64,000 nt of DNA, taken from contig NW_026973724.1 in the NCBI RefSeq assembly GCF_035594125.1, positions 77,501 to 141,500 on the forward strand. The letters run 5' to 3'. Positions 46,210 through 57,114 of this stretch are shown here, piece after piece. Each line of letters starts with the position of its first letter. The first letter of the stretch is position 1. Made by a program: the position numbers and the translations under genes. Under the pieces are notes generated by a model. The model was not told where the DNA came from and did not search any database. It was given only the letters and a program-made list of their open reading frames with translations. This stretch comes from Scylla paramamosain. Lineage: Eukaryota > Arthropoda > Malacostraca > Decapoda > Portunidae.

Positions 46210-46610
46210 GCATACTCGCAAAACACACCTACGTACTTACGCATGTATATCCGTCTATGTATTCTTTATCCATTAATTGATCTAGTATTCTTTTAAAGGT
46301 CCTTGTTGACGCGGCACTAACAACCTGATTACTTGAGCCTAACCCAGTCGTTCACTCCTCTCTCTGATTACCATTTTCTTCCTTTCTTTCTGAAATGACT
46401 GATTCAAGACTGGACCGTTACTTCTCGTGCTTTCCAGTTTACTAGCCTTAAGAAATTTGTCAACGTCACCTTGTTATATTTTTTATACCACTTAAATACC
46501 TCTACCAGATCACCTCTTACTCTACGTCTATCTAACGAACGTAGATTTAGAAGCTTTAATCTCTAACTGACCTGTGTACATTCTGTTCGCCTTAGTCCGA
46601 GTCACGTGTC
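46210..46610 (-). mobile_element. CR1 3'-end fragment, minus strand
   Basis: The antisense matches the C-terminal coding end of the CR1 copy at 60035-60430 with decay (TGATTACTTGAGCCTAACCC reversed, and the R-G-D-L-I-E-V-F-K region). It lies in the intron between receptor exons e and f. Confidence 0.65.
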
Positions 46611-46748
46611 ATCCTCATATTCCTACTTAGTAGTTAGTAATGCTTAGTGTACTAATGCCAATAGAAATAGGAAAAATATGTATACTGTCTTTTGTGGTCC
46701 TAGTCTCCGTTCTCAGTTTCCCCTTCAGTAAATAGTGAAAAGTGTCAA

Positions 46749-46750
<2 letters not shown>

Positions 46751-46826
<76 letters not shown>
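46751..46826. repeat. (CA)n microsatellite at a splice donor
   Basis: About 38 CA units. On the minus strand it reads as GT repeats continuing the donor gtaagtgtgtgt of receptor exon e. Confidence 0.97.
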
Positions 46827-46828
<2 letters not shown>

Positions 46829-46830
46829 AC

Positions 46831-47009
46831 CACCTCGATCTTTGCCACAATTCGCAACGAGTGATCATTTTGGCCTGGATCAGCGGAACGACGATTCCTC
46901 CTCTTTGCCTGCGCCTCCTTCCTTTCCTTCGCCCTTTCCGTGCGAACCGTTACCAGTGCTTTCTTCTCAGTATCTTGCTTCCTTGTGTGATGTTCGTCGT
47001 CGCCGCCGC
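46831..47009 (-). CDS. Receptor exon e: first half of membrane-proximal domain (5' limit uncertain)
   Basis: The minus frame reads KALVTVRTERAKERKEAQAK, then RRNRRSADPGQNDHSLRIVA, KIEV, then the strong donor gtaagt at 46830 in phase 0, which matches exon f. The basic stretch after V-T-V-R is typical of the loop in the membrane-proximal domain of receptor PTPs. No acceptor with a good pyrimidine tract is seen in the correct phase; candidates are near 47009 and 47039. Confidence 0.5.
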
Positions 47010-47125
47010 TGTATTTCCTCAGCAATATCCAGTGCATTCTGCCACCAGTAACCAGTCACTGAGTGGATTAAGGTACGAGTAGAGCACGACCGGCGGGATA
47101 AACACATCAACTTTGGCCTTTTTCG

Positions 47126-47591
<466 letters not shown>

Positions 47592-47619
47592 CTGCGGCGG
47601 GAGAAGAGATGAAGTTAAG

Positions 47620-47815
47620 GGCAATATTTATGAAACACTTCTGCGCCACACCTCCGCTACATTCAAAAGGCTGTATATAGGTGAAGTTACGTGAGTTTTT
47701 AAGGCCGATTTTTATCTATTTATTTATTCTCTCTCTCTCTTTTGAATCAAGCAAATCATCTCTGTGACTTTTGAGAATAGTCGTGGTGAGAGAGCAAAGC
47801 GTTTCTGAACACAGA
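47620..47815. mobile_element. Small MITE-like repeat, copy 1
   Basis: Left end TATGAAACACTTCTGCGCC, then ATTCAAAAGGCTGTATATAG. Right end GAGAGCAAAGCGTTTCTGAA, an imperfect inverted partner. Related copies lie near 54560 and 55440. No coding capacity. Confidence 0.55.
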
Positions 47816-48128
47816 TCTTTAGCCTGTAGATCTTGCACCGCCAGGCATGTCAAGGTCCCTTTTCAGAAATGCGTTTGGTTTCTCATAAAGACTGTTTTCA
47901 AAAGCCATAGAGATAATGCGCCGGGTTTTCATGGATCTTTTGTTCATCAGTAGTACAAAATTCTTGTTAGACTATCATTAGAATCAAAATCACTTTAGCA
48001 ATCGCCAGTCACGCCTAGTAAGAGTCGAGCTGAGACGCCGAAACGTTTCACAATGTGATTCTGTAATCACGCGAGGAGTTTGCGTTTGTGCGTCAGTGGG
48101 TAAGACCTTTGACATACTTCGATTTTCA

Positions 48129-48286
48129 GTATCGGTGATATTTTTCACAGTGCTCTTGTCTCCTCCCATCCAAGAATGTGAGTGTGTAGTAACCAGGGTT
48201 GCCATTGTTACTGCGAAGTCCGTTCCAAGTGAAGCGTAGGGTTGTTTTTGCGTCGATCTCTGCCCTAGTCCTTGGATTCCAATAGC
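48129..48286 (-). pseudogene. Receptor exon c: fibronectin III strands A-C (runs into a stop)
   Basis: The acceptor ccccacgcag precedes 48286. Entered in phase 1 from exon b it reads CYWNPRTRAEIDAKTTLRFT, then WNGLRSNNGNPGYYTLTFLD, GRRQEHCEKYHRY, then TGA at 48126-48128. L-R-F-T-W-x-x-x-x-x-x-x-G-x-Y-Y-T-L-x-F is the B-C strand pattern of FN3. No donor in the phase needed by exon d (phase 0) occurs before the stop. Either a lesion broke the exon or an unseen small exon and a donor near 48145 (gtgaaa) are used. Confidence 0.5.
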
Positions 48287-48357
48287 CTGCGTGGGGAAAA
48301 ATTAAAGCTCACTTGAGGTCAGGAAACTAACCTGATCATAGTGACGCAAACTGTTTG

Positions 48358-48360
<3 letters not shown>

Positions 48361-48405
<45 letters not shown>

Positions 48406-48480
48406 TTTTTTTATTTATTTTTTATTTATTTATTTATTTACTTATTTAATTATTTATTATTATTTGTTATTTCGTCAGCA
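48361..48480. repeat. (CA)n and (TTTA)n arrays
   Basis: About 22 CA units at 48361-48404, then a TTTA/ATTT-rich run. Confidence 0.95.
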
Positions 48481-49500
48481 GGAGCCTCCCCCTGGGGGTT
48501 CTAATTTTGTTAGCGCACATCTCTGCAACCCACCGGTCCACCTGGCCTCTGGAGGGCACGACGATGATTTGGTGGGAGCACCTTTTGGCGTCCATCGCAT
48601 AAAAAAATAGCGTTTTCACTCTGGGAAACACCTTCATGGATGTAACTTTTGACGGCGCGTCTTTCTTGTTTTATGACATTCCTTCATGAGAGCCACCGCT
48701 TTGCCGTATTTTGCATATTTTGATTGATCTGCATGTGAGGGAAAGTTTCTGCCTGGCAACTCACGCAACTCTCGCCTCATCACTACAGCTCGAGCTGGAG
48801 CGCGAAAAAATGCGGGAATCATTTGCCATAACACACTTCATATACGGGATAGCCAGTTTTGTTGACCCCATCAGACTCAGCAGTAACTGTAGAATCAACA
48901 TGTATTGTAAAAACTTGACAAAAAAAAAAAAAAAAGAAACGGTATTACGACGAGTTGAACTGTGAAGATGTAAAAATAAAAAGTGTATGACATGTTTTAC
49001 TTATGCTCGCTATTTTTTAACAGTTAATCATTGAATAATGAAATAAATTATTACATCAATTAGGAAAAACTCTCGTGAACACGAAAGTGTGATCAAATTG
49101 CAGATGAAGCTCCACGCATTGTAAACACAGCGTCACTTATAGCAACATGTCGTCCGCCGCAACCATCACGGTGGCGCGACTCTTGGCGCGATGGTTGGTG
49201 GTCGAGGAGGGTCCCGGGTAGGGAGGCCTGGGCAGCAGCGACACAGCATTTTCGTGCAGGTGTGGTGCAATATTGCGCAATGCCAAGAACAACCTCAATA
49301 AGAACGGCGAGGTCCGTATGAGCCGGTCTGAGACGAGTCAAAAAAAATTGGAACCCCTCCAGTCGCTGGGGAAGGTCCTTGAAGTTGCTCCGCAGCTTAA
49401 AGCACCTGTTACCTGATTATTTTTTTTTAATTTTCTCAAATGACACATAACTTGGGAAAGAAAAACAATGATTGAGGAGAGGAGGGAAAAAAGATCATTA
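48480..49500. other. Intronic stretch without recognised genes
   Basis: Short minus frames at 48634-48834 (MLWQMIPAFFRAPARAVVMR) and 49093-49341 have no known domain. Possibly decayed transposon sequence. Confidence 0.4.
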
Positions 49501-49505
49501 TTACG

Positions 49506-49612
<107 letters not shown>

Positions 49613-49791
49613 GATGAGGAAAGGTGTGTGTGTGTGTGTGTGTTACGTGGTTTGTTTTACCACCCCCATTCGTGAGGATTTCTTTTACTATTAGTATAAT
49701 TTTTTAATGTATTAAAGAGAGGGACCAAGTACAAACGAATGGTAAAAAAAAAAGTTCATAAATGTTGTCCCTAGAGAAGAACAAAGGATTA

Positions 49792-49792
<1 letters not shown>

Positions 49793-49839
<47 letters not shown>

Positions 49840-49840
49840 G
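49793..49840. repeat. (TTG)n trinucleotide array
   Basis: About 16 TTG units, about 110 bp beyond the donor of receptor exon b on the minus strand. Confidence 0.96.
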
Positions 49841-49947
49841 GGGGTGATGGTGGAGGTGGCGCACCACACTACCTAGTCTGCCAGAAGCGTCTCACGTGCC
49901 ACCTTCACCACCGTAAGTCTCACACAGGCACAAGTACGGAGTCTCAC

Positions 49948-50256
49948 ATTGGGAAATTGCGATGAAGGAGGTTTCCTTGGTGAGGGAGGGGTCGGTGGCG
50001 GCGCCCACGTCGTTGGCAGGGTTGGCGGTTACGGTGTAGTTCGTAAAGGGCAGCAGATCTTTTAATGCTATCGTTGCTCTTCCCTCAGAATTGACGGCAC
50101 CGTATTTAACGAGGGGACTCTTGAATTTCTTACTCGATGGCTTCAGAATGAATTGCATTTTCATATTGTAACCATTATATTTAACGCAATTGTTTTCCAC
50201 GGTAGCTGTGCATCTTCTGGAATCACACTGAAGACTTCTCACCCTAACTTCAGGTT
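49948..50256 (-). CDS. Receptor exon b: nearly complete fibronectin III domain
   Basis: The acceptor ccccaacag precedes 50256; the donor is gtgagact at 49947. It is 102 codons plus partial codons, phase 1 at both ends, which is the usual symmetry of FN3 exons. It reads EPEVRVRSLQCDSRRCTATV, then ENNCVKYNGYNMKMQFILKP, VKYGAVNSEGRATIALKDLL, PFTNYTVTANPANDVGAATD, PSLTKETSFIAISQ. The F-strand motif L-x-P-x-T-x-Y-x-V-x-A-x-x-x-N-x-V-G is textbook FN3. Paired cysteines in the first third are extra. No stop is present, so this is the best-preserved exon of the gene. Confidence 0.72.
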
Positions 50257-50549
50257 CTGTTGGGGTGAGAACACACGACTAAGGTAGTTATAAGGGACTT
50301 GCATCAAGATTACATACGTTGTTGCATTTATCCACGTACTTCTCTTAGACTGCCTGCAGAAGAAAGAAAAAAAGAGAAAAGATTATCATTATTATTTTCT
50401 TTTGCCTTTCTACCTTTACAAGACAAATCAAAGGCAAACGATATTGAAGAAATTACCTTGGTTTTTCTTTTAAATTTTATCTATTAATCTATTATCTTAT
50501 TTCATTTATTTACTTATTTCATTTTTGTTGATGCTACTCTGAAAGATGT

Positions 50550-50570
50550 TCAGAGAGAGAGAGAGAGAGA

Positions 50571-50645
<75 letters not shown>
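50550..50645. repeat. (GA)n(GT)n compound microsatellite
   Basis: About 11 GA units followed by about 36 GT units. Confidence 0.97.
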
Positions 50646-50646
<1 letters not shown>

Positions 50647-50744
50647 GTCTTTCAGTAAGAGTGAAAAGAAATACAAAGAATATATATAACTTTCAGCCAT
50701 AATGAAATGAGGAGAGAACAGAAAAGCGAAAGTGCGCGACTCAC

Positions 50745-50904
50745 CTGTAGAATTTGTTGCTATTATTTTGCCAGTGGTCTTTTCTCGTATTTGGAAAGTC
50801 GTATTGGTGTAAGGGTGTGCCGAAATTTTCATGGCTAGCCTGTTTAACTTTGCGTCTTGCCAGTTACTGAATTTTGTGTCATAATCACACGCCAGGAAGT
50901 CTAA
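50745..50904 (-). CDS. Receptor exon a: part of an extracellular domain
   Basis: The acceptor is tacatcaacag and the donor gtgagtcgc. It reads LDFLACDYDTKFSNWQDAKL, then NRLAMKISAHPYTNTTFQIR, EKTTGKIIATNST, 53 codons plus one base. It leaves in phase 1 and joins exon b as E-P-E-V. Several N-x-T sequons suggest an extracellular, glycosylated segment. T-x-F-x-I-R-E-x-T-T is compatible with the later strands of an FN3 domain, but the fold is not certain from sequence alone. Confidence 0.58.
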
Positions 50905-50994
50905 CTGTTGATGTAATGAAGTGGAGAGAAGAGAGGCGAAATGCTAGAATGTTGTTGAAAGCTGCAGTAAAGTGGCTAATATTACTCGGCTGTG

Positions 50995-50996
<2 letters not shown>

Positions 50997-51032
<36 letters not shown>
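50997..51032. repeat. (CA)n microsatellite
   Basis: About 17 CA units. Confidence 0.95.
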
Positions 51033-51057
51033 ATTCAGACTTATTAGCAATCCCCAC

Positions 51058-51117
51058 CTTGTATCTAAACTGGTCCTTACTGGGATCAACGTGACTCGAG
51101 TTGAAGGTTACATGGGT
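51058..51117 (-). other. Possible further upstream receptor exon (partial)
   Basis: The minus frame reads THVTFNSSHVDPSKDQFRYK then donor gtgggg in phase 0, which fits exon a. A TAA lies immediately upstream in the same frame (51118-51120), before any acceptor, so either the exon is broken or the call is wrong. Confidence 0.25.
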
Positions 51118-51129
51118 TTAGCATAGATA

Positions 51130-51800
51130 TCGATCCTTACTTTTCTCTGTCCTGTGGGTGAAGGAGCAAAGAGGAAGAACTGTCATTGGCCTCTCATTGT
51201 CAGGGAAACTTTGATGAAAATAATGAAATGGAAAAGGAGAGTTGGAGGGCCTCGGATTGTGTACACCCCACGCAGGGACTGAACAAAGAACATTTATTTT
51301 TAGTGTCTTCGTGTTTTACTCTCTTAGGAAAGACAATCAGTTTGGAATGCGTCGAGCATGATGGAGGAAAGAGCGGTGCACGTTTCCCTCTCCTCTGGGA
51401 TGGTTTGGAAGGTGGGAAGGGAGAGGGAGAGGCTATAGGAGAGAGTAGGAAGGTGCGGGTTGAGGGTTGGGAAGAGACGTGCCATGAACCGGGAAAGGCT
51501 GGACTGGAAGAGAATGAGAGAGTTCTGGAAAAGGTCGCTGGCTATGAGAGACTGGGCTACACTGGGAAAGTTTAGGGAAGGTTCCATGCCAGATCGCAGG
51601 CAGGTGGACATTAGGGGAAGGAACAGAGCAAGTATGATGATATTGAACCGTATTGTTAAACGGTTTTGCTTCTCACAAAGACTTTTTCACAAGTCACAAA
51701 AAATCATTGGTGCCGTATCTTTAAATATCTTTTTTTTTTCTTCCATTGATGATACAGATTAGTTGTTAAACTCCAACTGCAATCATAAAAACATCCTTGA
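51130..51800. other. Intergenic or intronic stretch
   Basis: Gly/Glu-rich overlapping frames at 51186-51575 come from GGGA-rich sequence. A MITE-like fragment lies at about 51655-51760. No gene supported. Confidence 0.4.
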
Positions 51801-51872
51801 AATTACTCAGTAAGTTTTACAATCTGTCAGAAGTAGTGGAGATAACACATGGAAAAGTTTCAGGATACAGAC

Positions 51873-51925
51873 CTTGGTTAATATCTCCGTTATCTTCATG
51901 GTTGTCTCTTCTACTTGTTGTGCTC
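51873..51925 (-). other. Possible small exon, minus strand
   Basis: Flanked by acceptor gttgacag and donor gtctgt. The open stretch reads STTSRRDNHEDNGDINQ. Only the splice-like edges and lack of stops support it. Confidence 0.18.
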
Positions 51926-52065
51926 CTGTCAACAAAGCGTTACAAGAGCCTTAGCCTCACTTATACAAATTATATTTGGGTTTTTCTTTTTTTTTTTCTT
52001 TTTCCCGAAAACTGTGTTGCATTTCCTGATTTAATGCAATGAAAGGAAGCATGTACGAACTTCGT

Positions 52066-52197
<132 letters not shown>

Positions 52198-52389
52198 TTA
52201 ACAATATCATAAATACAAACTTGTAATCCAAGAGAAGAAATGATGATGATGTTGATGCTGCTGCTGCTGCTGATGATGATGATTATGATGATTGAGTATG
52301 TGTGTGTGTGTGTGTGTGTGTGCGATATCCTTTTCATACTCACTCGATTTCAGAAGCATGGCTGGTCAGGAAGACGCAGGCTGTACACG

Positions 52390-52678
<289 letters not shown>

Positions 52679-52817
52679 AATACACCACAAAAAAATATTA
52701 ATATTTGTATTGTTTATATTAAGTAAACATGTGCATAAGAATATGACTTAGTGAAAACAGTGACGAATACCACGCGTGTCTTCCACATTGCTCCTCCTGT
52801 CACCTCCTGAAACACAC

Positions 52818-52819
<2 letters not shown>

Positions 52820-52902
<83 letters not shown>

Positions 52903-52947
52903 GTATCACTTACATAACCATGTGAATTTATATTATATACACATGTT

Positions 52948-53024
<77 letters not shown>
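52820..53024. repeat. Two (GA)n arrays
   Basis: 52823-52900 and 52951-53024, about 38 and 37 GA units, separated by about 50 bp of AT-rich sequence. Confidence 0.97.
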
Positions 53025-53025
<1 letters not shown>

Positions 53026-53126
53026 TAACGATTTTAATTTGTGTCAGTTACGAAGAAATGGGACAATTAAGTGTTAAAACGCTTTAAGCATTCTCAAGAA
53101 CATTTTTCACAGGCCACATAGTTTAT

Positions 53127-53144
53127 TATTATCATTATTATTAC

Positions 53145-53198
<54 letters not shown>
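53127..53198. repeat. (ATT)n array
   Basis: About 24 ATT units with early interruptions. Confidence 0.96.
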
Positions 53199-53284
53199 CC
53201 AGTTCCTAGGTGTGTTTCTCGCACTGATGATGCAGAATCCTTGTTAATTAAACGATCACTAGAATCATGACAGTACAGATGAAA

Positions 53285-53340
53285 ACCTCTTTACCTTCCA
53301 CCACAGTCTCTTCAAAGTACCTTCCACCACAGTCTCTTCA
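53285..53340. repeat. 26-bp tandem duplication
   Basis: ACCTTCCACCACAGTCTCTT CAA occurs twice in direct succession. Confidence 0.85.
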
Positions 53341-53394
53341 ATGGAGTCGACATGAAAGGCTTTTTAATGTTGGAGAATTTGGTCTTTGCTTCGT

Positions 53395-53430
<36 letters not shown>

Positions 53431-53465
53431 CCAATGAGGATTTCCTGTCTAATTTAAGATAAGAT

Positions 53466-53676
<211 letters not shown>

Positions 53677-53689
53677 GTTAGCTTATTAT

Positions 53690-53945
53690 TGACTCTCCAC
53701 TAACAACCTTATTCACTTCTTTATTAATTTTCAGGATCAATTTGTTCTGATCTCTTTCCTGAACCAAACCTTTATCAAACCTGAAAGCGTTACTTCATGC
53801 CTTATCTTTATTATTAACCCCAATGTTTGTGTTTCAGTCAGCCCTGTTTTATCCTTCGCGTCACTTAGATTCCTCCTTTAAGTCCCCTCTTAGCTGCATT
53901 ATTTTTAACACTCGTGCTTGAAGGTGGAAACGGTAGAGCTTATAA
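53690..53945 (-). mobile_element. Decayed CR1 3'-end fragment, minus strand
   Basis: The antisense keeps the order of the CR1 C-terminal end (ACTAACAACCTTATTCACTT through TAAGTCCCCTCTTAGCTGCA), heavily diverged. Confidence 0.5.
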
Positions 53946-54379
53946 TAATAATTTCCTAAAGACTTACAGTACCTGCTCATGTTTGCTGTGCGATTTCTGG
54001 TATATTAGAGTGTGTGTGCCAGATGCAATGCGGAAAACTAACTGTAAGAGGTGGAAATTGGGATCTCTCTAACCGTGGTTTCTTCTACGACAAGAATTCC
54101 CTTCATCAACTATTAAAGAGTTAACAGATTAACACTTCTCAGCCTGTCATCTGATGCTCGTGCAGGGAGAAGGAGGTTAATAAGCGTCGATCAAATAAAT
54201 TGCTCGTGGTTCATGATAGTGTTCTTTTTTTTTTTTTCTGGCCATAAAGGAAACCATGCTTGGAACGATCTCAAAGTTCACCTCTTTACGTTTTCTGTGG
54301 AGTACGGATAGAGGACGGAAGGTCATCATGATACACTTTCCAAGAGTCAGGCAGTACGTACTGTCGCAAGCTGCTGCAC

Positions 54380-54435
54380 TGTAAAGGAAGCCTGATGGCT
54401 TCCTGCAGCTTCCTACATTTTATGTTTTTATGTTC
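54380..54435 (+). mobile_element. Very short CR1 3'-tail fragment
   Basis: TGGCTTCCTGCAGCTTCC followed by ATTTTATGTTTTTATGTTCT, matching the terminal 55 bp of the other CR1 copies. Confidence 0.55.
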
Positions 54436-54559
54436 TACGTATCACGCGATGACGTCTCGCGTTTCTAAACACTGAGAATCTTACCTGCAGCCTGCCGTAA
54501 AAGGTAACATATATAGATCTTTACAGAGGCTTGCCAAGGATCGAACCCATGACACAATG

Positions 54560-54800
54560 GACCGTATTCTGAAACATTTCTGCGCCGCACCTCACTAATT
54601 TCAAAAGGCTCTAGATGAAGTTATACAGGTTTTTTCAGCATGTTTTTTTCTTTTTAATATTGTTATATTGTTCTAGTGACAGATTAACAAGATCTCTACA
54701 TAATTAACAAGAAAAAACATTCTTGAGAACCCAGCTAATAGTTTCTGTGGCCTTTGAAAACAGTGGTGGTGAGAGAGAAGAGCCCCTCTGAATGCGTGCC
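54560..54800. mobile_element. Small MITE-like repeat, copy 2
   Basis: Left end CCGTATTCTGAAACATTTCT, then GCGCCGCACCTCACTAATTT. Right end AGAGCCCCTCTGAATGCG, an imperfect inverted partner. The interior has TTCTTGAGAACCCAGCTAAT and GGCCTTTGAAAACAGTGGTG. Confidence 0.6.
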
Positions 54801-54860
54801 TTATATGCGCTGTACACACCGAGCCGCAGCCAGTCCCGTGAATGTTATCAGCCATCACTG

Positions 54861-55560
54861 GTGCGTATTCTCAAATGTTTGGGAGTGTTACCTCAGGTGT
54901 ATCTGACAGTCTTTACTGGACGTCATCGCGCCTTTCCAGCGTTTTCATGGTTCTAGTGAGGAGGAAATTTCATGAGAACCCGATTCATCCTCTTAGTGGC
55001 CTTTGAAAATAATCCTGACGAGAATCCAAAACTAACCTAACCGAACCTATCCGAACAGAATGGACCCCATCTAATATAGCCGAACAGAACCATCTTAACC
55101 GAACCTAACCGAAGGGAGCCCAGCCTAAGCTAACCTTACCAAATCTAACCTATCCGAACCTAACCAAACTTAACCTATTATTCTACTGTTGCTACATTTT
55201 TAGTGTGACCAGCCAGCTAGTCATAACGCGGACGACATGCATGGTTAATTGGGTTCTCATGGGTGCTTCTATTGGCGGTGCAGAATCCTTTGTTCAACTA
55301 TCGCATAAATCATGATAAGCACTGTGGAAAGGCCGGTCAGCTCCACTACGGCAGGACAGTAATGGTCACCGAAAGGATGTAAAGTTAAAATGTCAAAGAT
55401 TCAAGTCTTAGATTCTATTGACAGATTAACATTTCTACATTATTGAAAGGTGAAACTCTTTGAGAACCCGGCTAGTCATCTCTATGGCGTTGAAAAATAA
55501 TTGTGTGGGAGAGCAGAGCGCTTCTGAATACGGAACAGTGACTCATGGCTTGCCAGAGGA
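54861..55560. repeat. MITE-like fragments around a degenerate AACCT/AACCG stretch
   Basis: Fragments of the same small repeat occur at 54861-55020 and 55240-55535 (ends with GAGCAGAGCGCTTCTGAATA). Between them, 55020-55180 is a decayed AACCTAACCG-type array reminiscent of arthropod TTAGG telomere repeats. Confidence 0.6.
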
Positions 55561-55666
55561 CGCCAAACAAAGGCCCTCAAACAGGAGAAAGACGAGAAGC
55601 GTATTAATGAGTAAATAAACAAGTGATAAACAATAATAAGGAAGGAAAATGAACTTACATACATAC

Positions 55667-55671
<5 letters not shown>

Positions 55672-55722
<51 letters not shown>
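55672..55722. repeat. (GA)n microsatellite
   Basis: About 25 GA units. Confidence 0.97.
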
Positions 55723-55727
<5 letters not shown>

Positions 55728-55875
55728 AGGAACTGCGGCAGAACTGCAAAAGAAGGGAGTCATAGAGAAAGATGCAAGGGACAGAAACAACTGGAGGAGA
55801 CTCGTACATGGCACATTTAGGGAAACGGCGGAGGAAGAAGTACGTCATGTTATTTGATTAGTGAATATGACTATA

Positions 55876-56030
55876 CCTTCCAGGGGGGGATGACCTCAGC
55901 GTGATGCACGAGGGCAGTGGGTCTGCTGAGTGTGAAGAGGTGCGTCCGGCGTAGTGGTGGTTGGCGTGGACACTAGACGAGTTGTAATAATCCGCCGCGA
56001 GCTGCCAGGATGCGTGCGTGATACCAAGTA
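55876..56030 (-). other. GC-rich open stretch ending in a donor, minus strand (possible upstream exon)
   Basis: The minus frame reads WQLAADYYNSSSVHANHHYA, then GRTSSHSADPLPSCITLRSS, PPG, with donor-like ggaag/gtatag near 55876. It is open and GC-rich against an AT-rich background, on the same strand as the fibronectin receptor. No motif recognised; it could equally be a 5' UTR. Confidence 0.2.
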
Positions 56031-56306
56031 CTTATATTTCTGAAGTTCTGAAATATTCCCGATTTTGTTACATTCAAGAAAACGCAGACTTTACGGTGCC
56101 CGGACTCTCACCTGAATTATTTTAAAAAACTCATATTAGATTATTAGTCCTGTTTCCATTGGTGTTTCTCTGATTGGTCCTCGTTAAGTTATCGCTTTAA
56201 TCATGGAAACTCTCTCGATAATCCCAATCATTTCCACTACAGCTTGTAAGTAGTCACGATAAGGCGCTGAATTGTTTGAGAACACGGTCCCTTGCAATAA
56301 TTGTTG

Positions 56307-56310
<4 letters not shown>

Positions 56311-56378
<68 letters not shown>
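56311..56378. repeat. (GA)n microsatellite
   Basis: About 34 GA units. Confidence 0.97.
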
Positions 56379-56381
<3 letters not shown>

Positions 56382-56539
56382 AACGAAAGATTAAATAAGC
56401 AAACAGACAAGGCGGTCATGACAGAATTTGGTTGGGAGCGTATAGTGGTGTGTTGCGTGCGTGACTTGGTGAATATTGTGAAACAGACTGATAGAAGTGG
56501 CACTGGGGAGGCGGCGCATGAAGACTGTGGCTACTTTCA

Positions 56540-57110
56540 GCACCATCCTTGCTGCACTGGTGACACCTGTGGGCGGTGCTGTGTACGAGATCGAGATGCA
56601 GAGCCAATCAACACCAGGGCAAGGTCATTCTGTTGACCTCACAGATGGCATATGCACATGCACTGTGGGGGAAAATGGAGTACCTTGAAAGCACCAAGCT
56701 GCAGCTGCAGAGCACAGCATGTCAGCTGTGCCGCAGGTGTTGCCACTCTGCAGGAAATAGAACGTGGCTGGCAGGAGTGGCACTAGGACAAGAAAATCTC
56801 CCCGATGGGAGCTTTTTTGCAGGGCTGTAACAGGGAATTCCTGCAATCGAAAAAGAAGATACGAGGGGAGTAATACCCACAATGTGCGAAGAGCAGAGAG
56901 TGTCACCCTCCAGCGCAGGCTCCTTCTCCTTGACAGGCTTCTCCACAAACATCTGACTCTTCCAACGTGGCAGAAAGTTTAGTCATTCTTGTGAAAAGAT
57001 TTGGGAATGAAGACACCAAGGAAGCACTTGAAGAAGTGCAGAAGACTTTGTCTTCAATAAAGTTCCCAGGCTTATACGTAAAGGAAAGCCAGAATCAACC
57101 ACGAAAATAA
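56540..57110 (+). pseudogene. SWIM zinc-finger protein fragment (stop at a zinc-ligand position)
   Basis: The plus frame reads GGAVYEIEMQSQSTPGQGHS, then VDLTDGICTCTVGENGVP, stop, KHQAAAAEHSMSAVP. This is a SWIM finger (C-x-C-x(n)-C-x-H): the first two Cys codons are at 56653 and 56659, TGA at 56686-56688 replaces the third Cys, and His is at 56692. After further frame changes come ALGQENLPDGSFFAGL, PAIEKEDTRGVIPTMCEEQR, VAESLVILVKRFGNEDTKEA and LEEVQKTLSSIKF. SWIM fingers typically end MULE-family transposases and some transposase-derived proteins, and FLYWCH fingers are found in the same proteins; the FLYWCH fragment at 16 kb may be related (inference). Confidence 0.7.
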
Positions 57111-57114
57111 GATA

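Noticed and set aside
47990..48205. 71-codon minus frame as an independent gene
   Set aside because: It overlaps receptor exon c in another phase and has no motif of its own.
56686..56688. Selenocysteine codon in the SWIM finger
   Set aside because: The frame is broken again downstream, no SECIS-like structure was seen, and neighbouring fragments show the same kind of decay.
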